From contig NZ_CP033043.1 in assembly GCF_003667825.1 (NCBI RefSeq), forward strand, positions 1,427,001 to 1,491,000: 64,000 nt of DNA, written 5' to 3'. Below the pieces are notes generated by a model. It saw only the letters and a list, made by a program, of their open reading frames with translations, made no database searches and was not told the DNA's origin. The stretch is from Metabacillus litoralis (GTDB lineage Bacteria; Bacillota; Bacilli; Bacillales; Bacillaceae). The position numbers were made by a program, and so were the translations under genes. Below, piece after piece: positions 35,461 through 44,164 of this stretch. Within the stretch, counting starts at the first letter, position 1; each line of letters starts with the position of its first letter.

Positions 35461-36387
35461 TTATATTGTAGCTTCTTTATGTAGTACCGATTTAATACTC
35501 CACTCCAATGGTGAATAGTTCCCATCTGGACGGTTTAAGTTGATTCTCTCAGTTAGTGGAGTAGTCCGATTACACATGAATCGAGGAACGCCTGAATGAT
35601 TCTGTGAGGCAGCATGATATAAAAACGGGTGGCATAAAATCACATCTCCAGGGTTTCCGGTGGTTTCAATCACACGAAGCTTGATACCATCTTCATCAAC
35701 ATAAGGATTTTCCATAAATTTCTCGATCCGATCTTGTTCATTATTCGTTGTGTCATCCTTTTGATTAGAGGCAGTTAATTCGGAAAACCACGGGTGCTGC
35801 TTATTCAAAGCACGAATGCCCTCTTCAAGCTCAATTCCGTCAGGTTGCTTGGAAAGAAATTTTGCTATTACTTTATGTGAACCTTCTGCCACAAGTGTGC
35901 CCCCACCTTGTTTTCCTATTTCAGAGAATAAATTTAAGCAAAGTAGGCCTTGTTCAGGACTGTCAATATAATGGCGAAAATGAATACCATCCCAATGCCA
36001 TCCAGTAGTCGGTACGCTCCATGGTTTGTTAGCACCTTGAGAAAAATTAACTGGCCACCATCCATAGCCAACCTTCTTATCACTTTCACCATATACTGTC
36101 CTATTCGCCCATCGCCCCTCACCAACAAGATCCTCAATGGCATCTGCTAATCTTGTTGTATTACATTTCTGGAATTCATCATGTTCATAGGTTTCATTTA
36201 ATTGGACCATTTCTTCAGTCCAAGTTGAACTATCATCCTTTAGAACTCCTCGTTTTTCAACATTCTCCCATACTATACTTTGAGCTTCTAACGCCACCTC
36301 TTTAGAAAATGCTTGTTCAACCTTTACCCAACCTAATTCGATGAACTGATTGACTTGCTCTTGAGTTAACACCTTATAATTCGTCAA
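35461..36387 (-). CDS. Phytanoyl-CoA dioxygenase (PhyH) family protein
   Basis: TTG 36387 follows AAAGGAGGAAGTAC directly, so I prefer it to the upstream ATG at 36420; 308 residues. The iron- and 2-oxoglutarate-binding pattern is visible as TGWHWDGIHFRHY (the HxD pair) and DVILCHPFLYHAASQNH (distal histidine), with RFMCNRTTPL supplying the arginine that binds 2-oxoglutarate. Such enzymes hydroxylate a wide range of small molecules; the substrate is unknown here. It stands alone between the ThuA gene and the tannase-like gene, with about 600 bases upstream. Confidence 0.8.
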   Translation of the reverse strand: MTNYKVLTQEQVNQFIELGWVKVEQAFSKEVALEAQSIVWENVEKRGVLKDDSSTWTEEMVQLNETYEHDEFQKCNTTRLADAIEDLVGEGRWANRTVYGESDKKVGYGWWPVNFSQGANKPWSVPTTGWHWDGIHFRHYIDSPEQGLLCLNLFSEIGKQGGGTLVAEGSHKVIAKFLSKQPDGIELEEGIRALNKQHPWFSELTASNQKDDTTNNEQDRIEKFMENPYVDEDGIKLRVIETTGNPGDVILCHPFLYHAASQNHSGVPRFMCNRTTPLTERINLNRPDGNYSPLEWSIKSVLHKEATI

Positions 36388-37037
36388 AGTACTTCCTCCT
36401 TTAAATATGGACAAATCCAAAAGAATAAAGCTTATCTTTTTCTAACATGTGTTTACCTTCTTCCCACTATTGAGAGCCTTTGGTTTTAACAGTTTTCTCA
36501 TGGATGAAGATAAAATAATAAGGTGGTTCATCCTTCCTTTCTAAAAAAGATAACACAAGAAAGGGTTTTCATTTCTTGATGATAACGATCCTGCTGCTTG
36601 TTTCCTATTCTTATATTATAATAGATTTTACTTAGTTTGTCTGTCAAATAAAGTAAGTTTGTTATGTTTTTATAAAATTTTGGATTTTACTTGGTCCTTG
36701 ATATCCTAACCCTGATCAGTATGGTTGTACTGTACAACAATTGACTTGGTGTTTATTATTTTTACAATAGTCCACATCACTTTACAGAGCTAAGGATAGA
36801 AAAATTGTTTTGGGTAAAGGGCAGACAGATAACACTCCTGAAGAAGACTTATGCTTGGTTTATGTATTTTTAAATGATGTGATTTTAAACTCATATGATA
36901 TTTTAAAAGGTTAACTCTTTTTTGCCAATGAAAAATCCCCTAAAGATAGACTTTTAAGAACATAATCTCATGCTCTCTTTTTTATCATGTCTACCCGTAG
37001 GGGATTTACTAGCATATTATCATCTGTACTGAAAGGA
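36388..37037. other. Intergenic region with a 76-bp imperfect hairpin
   Basis: About 650 bases without a gene. Near its end AATCCCCTAAAGATAGAC (36934-36951) can pair with GTCTACCCGTAGGGGATT (36989-37006), an imperfect inverted repeat downstream of the tannase gene; it may be that gene's terminator on the minus strand. Confidence 0.45.
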
Positions 37038-38840
37038 CTATCGGCTCAGACCAGGTCCTCCTGAACTCGGTTTGCACTCGAAACTGCTTGCTGCTTCCGG
37101 GTCGCCTTTTTTATAGCGTGCCACTAATGGATAAGCGCATAGTGGACGTGAACGATCCGGTGCCCATGTGGAAGGTACCTCAGGGTTAACGCCACCTGGA
37201 TTTCCCTCACCGCGAGCTGTCGCTATAATACGATCCGGTGCCTTGCCATATTCAACCCAATCGATTAAAGCGCCCAGGCCATCAAACTGGTCGGTGGCAG
37301 GACCGCCACTGACATGCCCCATGCCAGGGACCTCAAAATATCTGACGAACTCATCGGCTTTGTTTCGGTAGTTCGCGTCGAGTTCCTTGTACCAGCGCCT
37401 TGTGTCATCAGAGGAGAAGATACCGTCTGATGAACCGTGTGCCACGATCATTTTAGCTCCTGAATTGCGAAGGGTGTCCAAATTCGTTGGGTCAGGAGGC
37501 GTCATGAATTCCATGGCACTCTCTGTATACAAATCGTTAGACTCATAGATAAGTTGCCACTTATTGTCCACATCAAAGCTTAGAGCATATTCCGGTGGCG
37601 TTTTTCCATTAACCCCTTCAGGGGGCGATAGGAAAATGTGGCTAACAGTTCCTGGATCGAGTGCAACCGAAATTCTGAACTTCCATAAGCCCCACCCATT
37701 ATGGACAAGTCCCGGATCAAATGGGAAAGAAGTGTAGATCTGTTCTCCTGAGTTAGTACGAGCTCCCGCAAAAACATCCTTCACGACTTGCTTCTGTTCT
37801 TCCGTTAAGCAGGTGCCGTCCCGATCCAAGTCACAAGTAGGTACGTCTCGCTCAACGCTGAAGACCTTCTGACAACGCTCAGTGTCCTGTACGATTCCGT
37901 CGTTTAGCCGATCCAGACCATCACAGCGGTCTAAAATCGCCTCAGCAATAACTTGACGTTCGGCTAAAGGTAGTGCTGTCTCCAAGTTGTTAATGTCGGT
38001 TGCAACCTTTGCCCATTGCTGAACTCCCCACAACTGGGCTACCGCAGACTGGGGCAAGTTAAATCCTGGCGCGATGGCTAAAAAGCCATCGTACTGATCT
38101 GCATAGCGTGAAGCAGCCACCATAGTGTGACGACCGCCATTTGACCCCCCGGCAATATATGAGCGATCAGGCTTGCGTCCGTAAGCAGCTTCGATCAAGC
38201 TCTTAGCCATAGGTGTAAGTGTTCCGACTGCTTGGTAACCGAAGTCAAGACGTGCCTGCGGATCAAATCCGAAACCAACGTTCTGAGCTGAAGTGTGACC
38301 TGCATCCGAACTAATAACAGCAAAGCCCTTTTGCAGTCCGTTTTCCAGCGGGCCGCCTCCTAAACTTCCAACTGCTGTTACGACGTTGCCATCCGCTCCA
38401 CCATTTGCTTGATAGAGGAACCGTCCCGCCCATTCAACTGGAAGCCGCATTTCAAAACCGATCGCATACGTCTGACCGTCTACAGGGCTCTCTCGCTCGT
38501 TCATTTTTCCCTTGATGAGACAATGCTCGCCTACAGGCTTACCGGCATTGGACAGTGTTCCCTCAGCAACAAGCTCTGCCGATGTGATAGTGGTATTATT
38601 AAAACTAAATGTTTCTACTAAATCCACACACATCTCCAGCTTGCCTGGCTGTGCTGGAGCAAGCTGGGGAATTTCATCTTTTGCCCCACCTTTAGTTGTA
38701 GGTTTGTTTGTATTTTCTTCTTTATGGGGTGCACTTACTTTTGAAGCGCTTACACTTTCAGGAAACACACTAGAAGGAATTAACGACATAATGACAAGAG
38801 CTACTGTGAGTAGAATGGAAAAGCTTTTTTTCTTTTTCAT
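37038..38840 (-). CDS. Secreted tannase/feruloyl esterase family protein
   Basis: A 600-residue protein with AAAGGAG upstream. A signal peptide (KKKKSFSILLTVALVIMSLI) is followed by a linker, then the tannase-family domain: GFEMRLPVEWAGRFLYQANG, the nucleophile in AGGSNGGRHTMV, a lid region with cysteines (CDLDRDGTCLTEEQK, probably a calcium site), the acid in AHGSSDGIF and the histidine in VPGMGHVSGGPATD. Family members release gallic or ferulic acid from plant esters. Its codon choice looks richer in G and C than the neighbours, which hints at transfer. A plant-material lifestyle fits the GH3 and esterase genes at the right. Confidence 0.85.
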   Translation of the reverse strand: MKKKKSFSILLTVALVIMSLIPSSVFPESVSASKVSAPHKEENTNKPTTKGGAKDEIPQLAPAQPGKLEMCVDLVETFSFNNTTITSAELVAEGTLSNAGKPVGEHCLIKGKMNERESPVDGQTYAIGFEMRLPVEWAGRFLYQANGGADGNVVTAVGSLGGGPLENGLQKGFAVISSDAGHTSAQNVGFGFDPQARLDFGYQAVGTLTPMAKSLIEAAYGRKPDRSYIAGGSNGGRHTMVAASRYADQYDGFLAIAPGFNLPQSAVAQLWGVQQWAKVATDINNLETALPLAERQVIAEAILDRCDGLDRLNDGIVQDTERCQKVFSVERDVPTCDLDRDGTCLTEEQKQVVKDVFAGARTNSGEQIYTSFPFDPGLVHNGWGLWKFRISVALDPGTVSHIFLSPPEGVNGKTPPEYALSFDVDNKWQLIYESNDLYTESAMEFMTPPDPTNLDTLRNSGAKMIVAHGSSDGIFSSDDTRRWYKELDANYRNKADEFVRYFEVPGMGHVSGGPATDQFDGLGALIDWVEYGKAPDRIIATARGEGNPGGVNPEVPSTWAPDRSRPLCAYPLVARYKKGDPEAASSFECKPSSGGPGLSR

Positions 38841-39161
38841 ATATTTTCTCCTTTCATCTTCGCTTGTAAAGCAGTTTATAATCCTTTTAGGGTTATATAG
38901 CTTTTATTTACCTCCTCTTAAAAGTTATCACCACACAAAGATTGTACATAATATTCAGAAAATTAATAACCCTTATTGTGTAGGAATTCAAACTTCAAAA
39001 TTCCTATATAGTAATGAAAGGATCTAACGACCTACGAATTAATAACTCTACATTCTAAAAAATGAATATCCAACTTTACTTAGTTAAAGGTTTACGCATT
39101 TTTATATTTAGTAGTGGTTCTATTATGTAATTAAGGGTGAATTTTCACCAAGATTGCTCGC

Positions 39162-39190
39162 TTTTCAAACTTCAAGTCTTTAGTTATAAT
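39162..39190 (+). promoter_or_regulatory. Promoter of the antitoxin RNA, TA copy 1
   Basis: TTTTCA (39162-39167), 17-base spacer, TATAAT (39185-39190). The same arrangement recurs at copies 2 and 3, which supports it. Confidence 0.65.
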
Positions 39191-39196
39191 AGTAAT

Positions 39197-39341
39197 AGAG
39201 AAATCATAAACTAAAAAAGACTGTTCGGTGCTCGAACACCAAACAGCCATACAATAGCTAGGTCCCCTACAAGGGGGTCAGCGGGTTGGAAAAATAACTC
39301 ACCTTATCGCGTTGTCATGCTCAAGGGTGGGTTATTTTTTG
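39197..39341 (+). ncRNA. Predicted antitoxin RNA, TA copy 1
   Basis: Inferred, not measured: transcription from the TTTTCA/TATAAT promoter would start near 39197 and end at a hairpin (AATAACTCACC with GGTGGGTTATT, followed by TTTT, about 39293-39341) that overlaps the toxin stop codon. It would be antisense to the 3' part of the toxin mRNA. The same arrangement is at 42707-42851. Confidence 0.5.
39213..39247 (-). terminator. Terminator of the toxin mRNA, TA copy 1
   Basis: A hairpin (arms CTGTTTGGTG and CACCGAACAG on the minus strand) is followed by a run of T. It would end the toxin transcript after its 3' tail. Confidence 0.6.
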
Positions 39342-39476
39342 TCTCTAAAAGATATGATCGACAACACCAAACTTGCAAATGCTATCATAAGCATTAACGT
39401 TTGAAATACTGTCATCATAAGCATCACCCCCTTTCGTACGGGGTAACGCTGACCACCCTTGAGTACCTATCTATTG
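39252..39476. repeat. ~30-bp inverted repeats enclosing TA copy 1
   Basis: CAATAGCTAGGTCCCC..CAAGGGGGTCAGCG on plus (39252-39283) recurs as CAATAGATAGGTACTC..AAGGGTGGTCAGCG on minus (39476-39447). In the toxin mRNA the 5' leader would therefore pair with the 3' tail. Confidence 0.75.
39332..39418 (-). CDS. Hol_Tox-like small membrane toxin, TA copy 1
   Basis: A 28-residue peptide: MMTVFQTLMLMIAFASLVLS followed by IISFRDKK. It is a single hydrophobic helix with a charged end and matches the putative holin-like toxin family (Hol_Tox), type I toxins of Bacillus. The start at 39418 is chosen because its ATG is also present in copy 2 and because AAAGGGGG lies about eight bases upstream; ATG 39424 and 39415 are alternatives. 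The gene is preceded by a leader complementary to its own 3' tail and overlapped by the predicted antisense RNA. Confidence 0.75.
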   Translation of the reverse strand: MMTVFQTLMLMIAFASLVLSIISFRDKK

Positions 39477-39556
39477 CGATTCTATTACACTGTAGAACAT
39501 TTGTTAGCTTTTCGTTTTATTATTAGCAAAATGGCTGTTTGTTTTTTAAGTGTCCT

Positions 39557-40564
39557 CTACCCCATTATCTCTGCCACAAGCTGGTGGGAGTATAGTCGAG
39601 CTTTGTGGTCATAGACCATTGTGCTGACCATTATCTCATCTGCCTTCGTCTCATCTAAGAAGGATTGCAGCTTTTTCTTTACGTTGTTAGGACTCCCAAT
39701 GATCGTGGAGCTTAATTGTTTTTCTAAAATTGCCTTTTCATATGGGCTCATGAGCTCATCTAAACTCTCTACTGGTGGTTGTAGCTTTGATGGTGTGTTC
39801 CTTATCATGTTCAGGAAGCTTTGTTTGATGGAAGTGGCTAGCAATTCTGCTTCCTCATCCGTATCTGCTGCTATCACGTTTACGGCTACCATTGCGTAAG
39901 GCTCTTTATACTCCTCCGACGGCTGGAAATTATCGTAATACAATTTTAGAGCTGGTAATGTGTTTTCAGGTGAAAAATGACTGGCAAAAGCAAATGGCAT
40001 CCCGAGCTGTGCTGATAATCTGGCACTGAAGCCGCTAGAACCTAACAACCAAATAGGGATATTTGCTCCTTCACCAGGGATTGCTCGTACCGGTCCAGTA
40101 CCTTGAAAATAGGCTTGTAGTTGTTCTAATTGTTCTGGGAAATCATCGCCATTGGTGTAGTTTGCTCCACGAATAGCATGGGCTGTTCGTTGGTCTGTTC
40201 CCGGTGCACGCCCTAATCCTAAATCAATTCGGCCTGGAAACATCGCTTCGAGGGTTCCAAATTGCTCCGCGATCACCAGTGGCGAATGGTTTGGAAGCAT
40301 GATTCCGCCGGATCCTACCCGAATAGTAGAAGTATGCGCCGCAACATGGCCGATGACGACAGATGTTGCAGAGCTTGCTATGCCAGGCATATTATGGTGC
40401 TCTGCTAACCAGTACCGTTTATAGCCTAGCTTTTCCGTTAACTGTGCTAACTCTACCGAATGTTGAAAGGATAGACTAGGCGTCCCCCCTTGCACAATGG
40501 ATGCAAGATCAAGGACGGAAAAGGATATTTCGTTAATTGATTTTTTCGGTCTATTTATTGCCAT
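39557..40564 (-). CDS. Luciferase-like (LLM class) flavin-dependent oxidoreductase
   Basis: A 335-residue protein starting [20 protein letters not shown]. It follows the MsnO8/YwcH-type pattern: [56 protein letters not shown] and, in the second half, [20 protein letters not shown]. These TIM-barrel enzymes use reduced flavin to oxidise small substrates; the substrate is unknown. It stands alone; the TA locus lies directly downstream. An AAAGAAGA ribosome-like site is weak. Confidence 0.85.
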   Translation of the reverse strand: MAINRPKKSINEISFSVLDLASIVQGGTPSLSFQHSVELAQLTEKLGYKRYWLAEHHNMPGIASSATSVVIGHVAAHTSTIRVGSGGIMLPNHSPLVIAEQFGTLEAMFPGRIDLGLGRAPGTDQRTAHAIRGANYTNGDDFPEQLEQLQAYFQGTGPVRAIPGEGANIPIWLLGSSGFSARLSAQLGMPFAFASHFSPENTLPALKLYYDNFQPSEEYKEPYAMVAVNVIAADTDEEAELLATSIKQSFLNMIRNTPSKLQPPVESLDELMSPYEKAILEKQLSSTIIGSPNNVKKKLQSFLDETKADEIMVSTMVYDHKARLYSHQLVAEIMG

Positions 40565-40982
40565 TGTATAACATCTTCTTTCTTTTTAATTTACTAGTTG
40601 GAATGGCTTAGATATGTTTGCCTAGTATAGTATGTACCCCATCCAAAAAGGGTAGAACATAATAATTAATATCATAACAAGAAAAATAGCTGATTTAAAT
40701 TAAGATGACTTAGTTGAAGGTTGCGTTCACATACTACACTTTGGAAAACAACATTCGTTCTTCAATTTAGACTGCCGAATATATCCATCCTGTATTGATT
40801 CAAACACAAATTACGTACCAGATTTGGACTATTCCCGAAGCAACATCCTTCCTTCTAGATTTTTGAAGACTTGAGGAAAATCTAAGAGTTTAAGAAATCT
40901 ACATATAATACCAACTCAAGTGAATACTAATTTGTGGTTTATAGAAATCTATTCGATAAATTATTTTGAAGGAGTAAACCAT
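40565..40982. other. Intergenic region between divergent genes
   Basis: About 420 bases between the luciferase-like gene (-) and the reductase gene (+). It must hold both promoters; I see no convincing operator or repeat. Confidence 0.4.
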
Positions 40983-42002
40983 ATGACAAAGATGAAAGCA
41001 GTGGGATTACATCGTTATCTCCCAATTACTGATCCAGAAAGCTTATTAGATCTTGAAATACCAAAGCCAACACCACAAGACCATGATCTTTTAGTACGTG
41101 TTCAGTCTATTTCGGTGAATCCTGTTGACACAAAGGTAAGAAGCCCAAAGGATCGTGTGGAAGAGCAACCGAAAATACTTGGCTGGGATGTTGCTGGTAT
41201 TGTGGAAGAAACTGGGCCCAAAACTACATTGTTTAAGAAAGGTGATCATGTTTTTTATGCAGGTAGCATTACTCGACAAGGAGCCAACAGTGAGTATCAT
41301 CTTGTCGATGAACGAATAGTCGGACGTAAACCGAAAACTTTATCATTTCCAGAAGCAGCTGCATTACCACTTACATCTCTTACTGCTTGGGAAGCCTTAT
41401 TTGACCGATTAGGTATACCAGAGACTGGAAACGAGAAAACAAATCTATTAATTATTGGAGCCGCTGGAGGAGTTGGTTCAATAGCGATTCAATTGGCAAA
41501 AAGGGCTGGTCTGACCGTCATAGGAACAGCTTCCCGGCCAGAGTCAACGGATTGGATAAAAGAACGTGGTGCTGATCATGTTATTAACCATTACGAGGAG
41601 TTTGTCCCTCAACTAAAACAAATTGCATTGGAACATGTTGACTATATCTTGTGCCTGAACCGTACCGACATGCATTGGGATAATATGGCCAAAGCGATTA
41701 AACCTCAAGGGAAAATTTGCTCCATATATGAGACTGATGAGAAATTGAACTTATATCCTCTATTTAATAAAAGTGTTACGTTTGTATGGGAACTTATGTT
41801 TACTCGAGCCATGTTTCAAACTCCCGATATGATGAAACAACATGAAATTTTAAATAAAATCTCAGATTTGATTGACTCTGGCATACTTAAAACAACAGTG
41901 AATGAAGTTCTTTCTCCAATAAATGCGGAAAATGTAAGAAAAGGACATGCTATGTTAGAGGAAGGAAAAACGATTGGAAAAATCGTCCTAGAAGGTTTTT
42001 AA
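40983..42002 (+). CDS. Zinc-independent medium-chain reductase (quinone oxidoreductase-like)
   Basis: ATG 40983 follows GAAGGAGTAAACC, giving 339 residues (a longer frame to 40920 is not needed). It has the MDR layout: GroES-like N-terminus (SVNPVDTKVRSPKDRVEEQP, then GWDVAGIVEETG) and a Rossmann domain with IIGAAGGVGSIAIQLAKRAG. The zinc-ligand cysteines of true alcohol dehydrogenases are absent, as in the quinone reductase and ZADH-type proteins. The usual reaction is NADPH-dependent reduction of quinones or enones. No operon partner is visible. Confidence 0.85.
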   Translation: MTKMKAVGLHRYLPITDPESLLDLEIPKPTPQDHDLLVRVQSISVNPVDTKVRSPKDRVEEQPKILGWDVAGIVEETGPKTTLFKKGDHVFYAGSITRQGANSEYHLVDERIVGRKPKTLSFPEAAALPLTSLTAWEALFDRLGIPETGNEKTNLLIIGAAGGVGSIAIQLAKRAGLTVIGTASRPESTDWIKERGADHVINHYEEFVPQLKQIALEHVDYILCLNRTDMHWDNMAKAIKPQGKICSIYETDEKLNLYPLFNKSVTFVWELMFTRAMFQTPDMMKQHEILNKISDLIDSGILKTTVNEVLSPINAENVRKGHAMLEEGKTIGKIVLEGF

Positions 42003-42348
42003 CTTGTTTAAGCCTTAAATATATACGGAGTATTATGCAAGACCCTATGCTGATATTGGCAGCATGGGAAATAAAGTTCATCTGTTTCCCATGTTGTTCA
42101 TATTACTGCTGTGTTTTCTTAATAAGGTTGCCGCATGTATCACCGAAGCCTGGTAGCGTAGTGTATGTGCGCCATTTCTGAAGGAACCGTATTAACTGTA
42201 TCTTTTTTCAACTAATCATTTAACGGTACGCTTTAGGATTAAAAAGCAATTTTGCAAGTAAATCAGCAAAGAAAAATGCTTGGAGACATATGTGTAAGCA
42301 CCCGCTTAATCCATTTCCAAATCTTCAAGAATCAACAGAAAAATAAGC
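42003..42348. other. Intergenic region with a possible gene relic
   Basis: About 345 bases. A plus-strand stretch (MGNKVHLFPMLFILLLC-like, then FLNKVAACITEAW near 42062-42172) has the look of a decayed coding piece but is stop-interrupted. No gene can be supported. Confidence 0.35.
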
Positions 42349-42600
42349 TACTATGATAAGCGGAGAAATTCCTCTTAATAAGGAAATACCACGAAAAAAA
42401 GATGAAATAAACGGAAAGATTCCGCCTATTTCATCGAAAAAGAAGAAAATGGATCATTTTACTTTGCTTAATCGGAAAAATTCCGCTTATATCCCCCAAA
42501 ACCAAGCTTTATTCTTCGTTTAACCGGAAAAACTCCGTTTATTTAAACGATCGGTTACCCAATTAAGGAAAATCAAGAAAATCTGCTTTATTTAACCGTC
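42349..42600. repeat. Palindrome-rich intergenic repeat, copy A
   Basis: About 220 bases shared with copy B at 43098-43318 (roughly 85% by eye). It contains several CGGAAAAATTCCG-type palindromes and a 35-nt hairpin at 42401-42435 (GATGAAATA arm with TATTTCATC). Confidence 0.75.
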
Positions 42601-42671
42601 TCTCTGACTTCAACTCCCACCCCCTGGTACTTAAAATTGCTAGAATAAAACAAATTCTTTCTATTCATTTC

Positions 42672-42700
42672 TTTTCAAACATTTATACCTTGGTTATAAT
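42672..42700 (+). promoter_or_regulatory. Promoter of the antitoxin RNA, TA copy 2
   Basis: TTTTCA (42672-42677), 17-base spacer, TATAAT (42695-42700), the same spacing as in copy 1. Confidence 0.65.
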
Positions 42701-42706
42701 AGTAGT

Positions 42707-42851
42707 AGAGAAAACATAATATAAAAAAGACTGTTCAGTGCTGTAACACCAAACAGTCCATACAATAGCTAGGTTCCCTACAAGGGGATCAGCGGATTTG
42801 GAAATAACTCACCCTATCGCGTTGCCGTGCTCAAGGGTGGGTTATTTTTTG
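42707..42851 (+). ncRNA. Predicted antitoxin RNA, TA copy 2
   Basis: By homology with copy 1: start near 42707, end at the hairpin overlapping the toxin stop codon (AATAACTCACC with GGTGGGTTATT). Extent is inferred from the promoter and hairpin only. Confidence 0.5.
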
Positions 42852-42988
42852 TCTCTAAAAGATATGATCGACAACACCAAACTTGCAAATGCTATCATTA
42901 GCATTAATGTTTGAAATACTGTCAACATAAGCATCACCCCCTTTCCATACGGGGTAATGCTGACCACCCTTGAGTTACCTATCTATTG
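42763..42988. repeat. ~30-bp inverted repeats enclosing TA copy 2
   Basis: CAATAGCTAGG..CAAGGGGATCAGCG (42763-42794) against the complementary strand of 42959-42988 (TGAGTTACCTATCTATTG end). Same leader-to-tail pairing as in copy 1. The terminator hairpin for the minus-strand toxin mRNA is at 42729-42759. Confidence 0.7.
42842..42928 (-). CDS. Hol_Tox-like small membrane toxin, TA copy 2
   Basis: Encodes MLTVFQTLMLMIAFASLVLS plus IISFRDKK, one residue different from copy 1 (L for the second M). The ATG at 42928 is retained while the next in-frame codon has become TTG, which supports this start in both loci. The leader carries AAAGGGGGTGATGC. Probably still functional. Confidence 0.75.
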   Translation of the reverse strand: MLTVFQTLMLMIAFASLVLSIISFRDKK

Positions 42989-43097
42989 CCATTCTATTAT
43001 AATATAAAAAAAGAACGCTTGTTCGATTTATATTTTATTTTTAACGCAATAGATGATTAATCTATTTCCAAATCTTCAAGAATCGCCAGAAATAAGC

Positions 43098-43318
43098 TAC
43101 TAAAATAACCGGAAAAATTCCTCTTAATAATGAAATATTACGGAAAATAGATAAAATAGACGGAAAAATACCGTCTATTTTATCAAAAAAGAAGAAAATG
43201 GACCATTTTACACTGCTTAACCGGAAAAATTCCGCTTATATCTCCCAAATCGGGTTCAATTCCTCGTCTAACCGGAGAAAATCCGTTTATTTAAACGATC
43301 GGTTACTTAATTAAGGCA
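43098..43318. repeat. Palindrome-rich intergenic repeat, copy B
   Basis: Counterpart of copy A. The 35-nt hairpin at 43150-43184 (GATAAAATAGACGG arm with CCGTCTATTTTATC) keeps pairing despite substitutions: at its fourth pair copy A has G-C and copy B A-T. Confidence 0.75.
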
Positions 43319-43467
43319 AAACTAGAAGGTCTGCACAGCTAATTGGTAAGAAATAAAAAGAAGCATGAAATAAAATTCTCACGCCCCTTTCTTATAAACA
43401 TATACAGATGTACTCAACCACTTAACAACGCTTTCAACCAACGATAACCTCTACAAACTCTAGTAAA

Positions 43468-44130
43468 CTAAACCTTCCGATCACTTAATTTCCCAACAAG
43501 CTCCACCAATCCACAATCTGCCATTGAGGATAGTCGATAATCAACCTCAGGAAATGTTAAATGCTTCGTGGTGTCATTCGGAACAATCACACAGGTTAAA
43601 CCTGCTCGTTTTGCGGCGAGAGAACCATTGGCTGAATCCTCGAAAGCAATACAAAATTCAGGTTCAACTCCTAGCTTTTTAGCTGCTAACAGGTAAAGCT
43701 CTGGATGGGGTTTCACTTCAGCAACATCATCAGACGTCATGATACATTCAAAATAATGTAGTAAGCCTAATCGATCTAAATGGCTTGAAACCCATTTATA
43801 ATCAGAGCTTGAAGCAAGACCAATTTTTAGGTTCATCGCTTGTGCTTCCTTTAGGAAATCCTCAACACCTGGTCGTACCTCTAAAGAATTCAGCCTTGTT
43901 TCCAGCTTTTCTTTATTCATTTTTTTGAGCTGCTCTCGATCAATTTGTTCGATTTCCTTTTCTAGAAGGTCATATATTGAGACATTAGATTTTGTTCCGA
44001 TATGTTGTATCCATGACTGAAATGGAAATTCTACGTTATGCAACTCAAACATTTCTTTATAAATCGTTGTATGAACAGATTCGGTATCAAAAATCAACCC
44101 ATCAAAGTCAAACACAACTGCTTTATACAT
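43468..44130 (-). CDS. HAD-superfamily phosphatase (beta-phosphoglucomutase-like)
   Basis: A 220-residue protein: nucleophile motif VVFDFDGLIFDTES at the start, IGLASSSDYKWVSSHL (motif II), KPHPELYLLAAKKLGV and FEDSANGSLAAKRAGL (acid motif). It has the four-helix cap of PGM-like HAD enzymes, which dephosphorylate or isomerise sugar phosphates. It is the last gene of the frl operon, 34 bases after the regulator, which is not the usual frl content. So it may recycle a phosphorylated by-product of fructoselysine breakdown. Substrate unknown. Confidence 0.85.
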   Translation of the reverse strand: MYKAVVFDFDGLIFDTESVHTTIYKEMFELHNVEFPFQSWIQHIGTKSNVSIYDLLEKEIEQIDREQLKKMNKEKLETRLNSLEVRPGVEDFLKEAQAMNLKIGLASSSDYKWVSSHLDRLGLLHYFECIMTSDDVAEVKPHPELYLLAAKKLGVEPEFCIAFEDSANGSLAAKRAGLTCVIVPNDTTKHLTFPEVDYRLSSMADCGLVELVGKLSDRKV

Positions 44131-44164
44131 GGAATCATTTCCTTTACGTATATTTTTATCGCAT

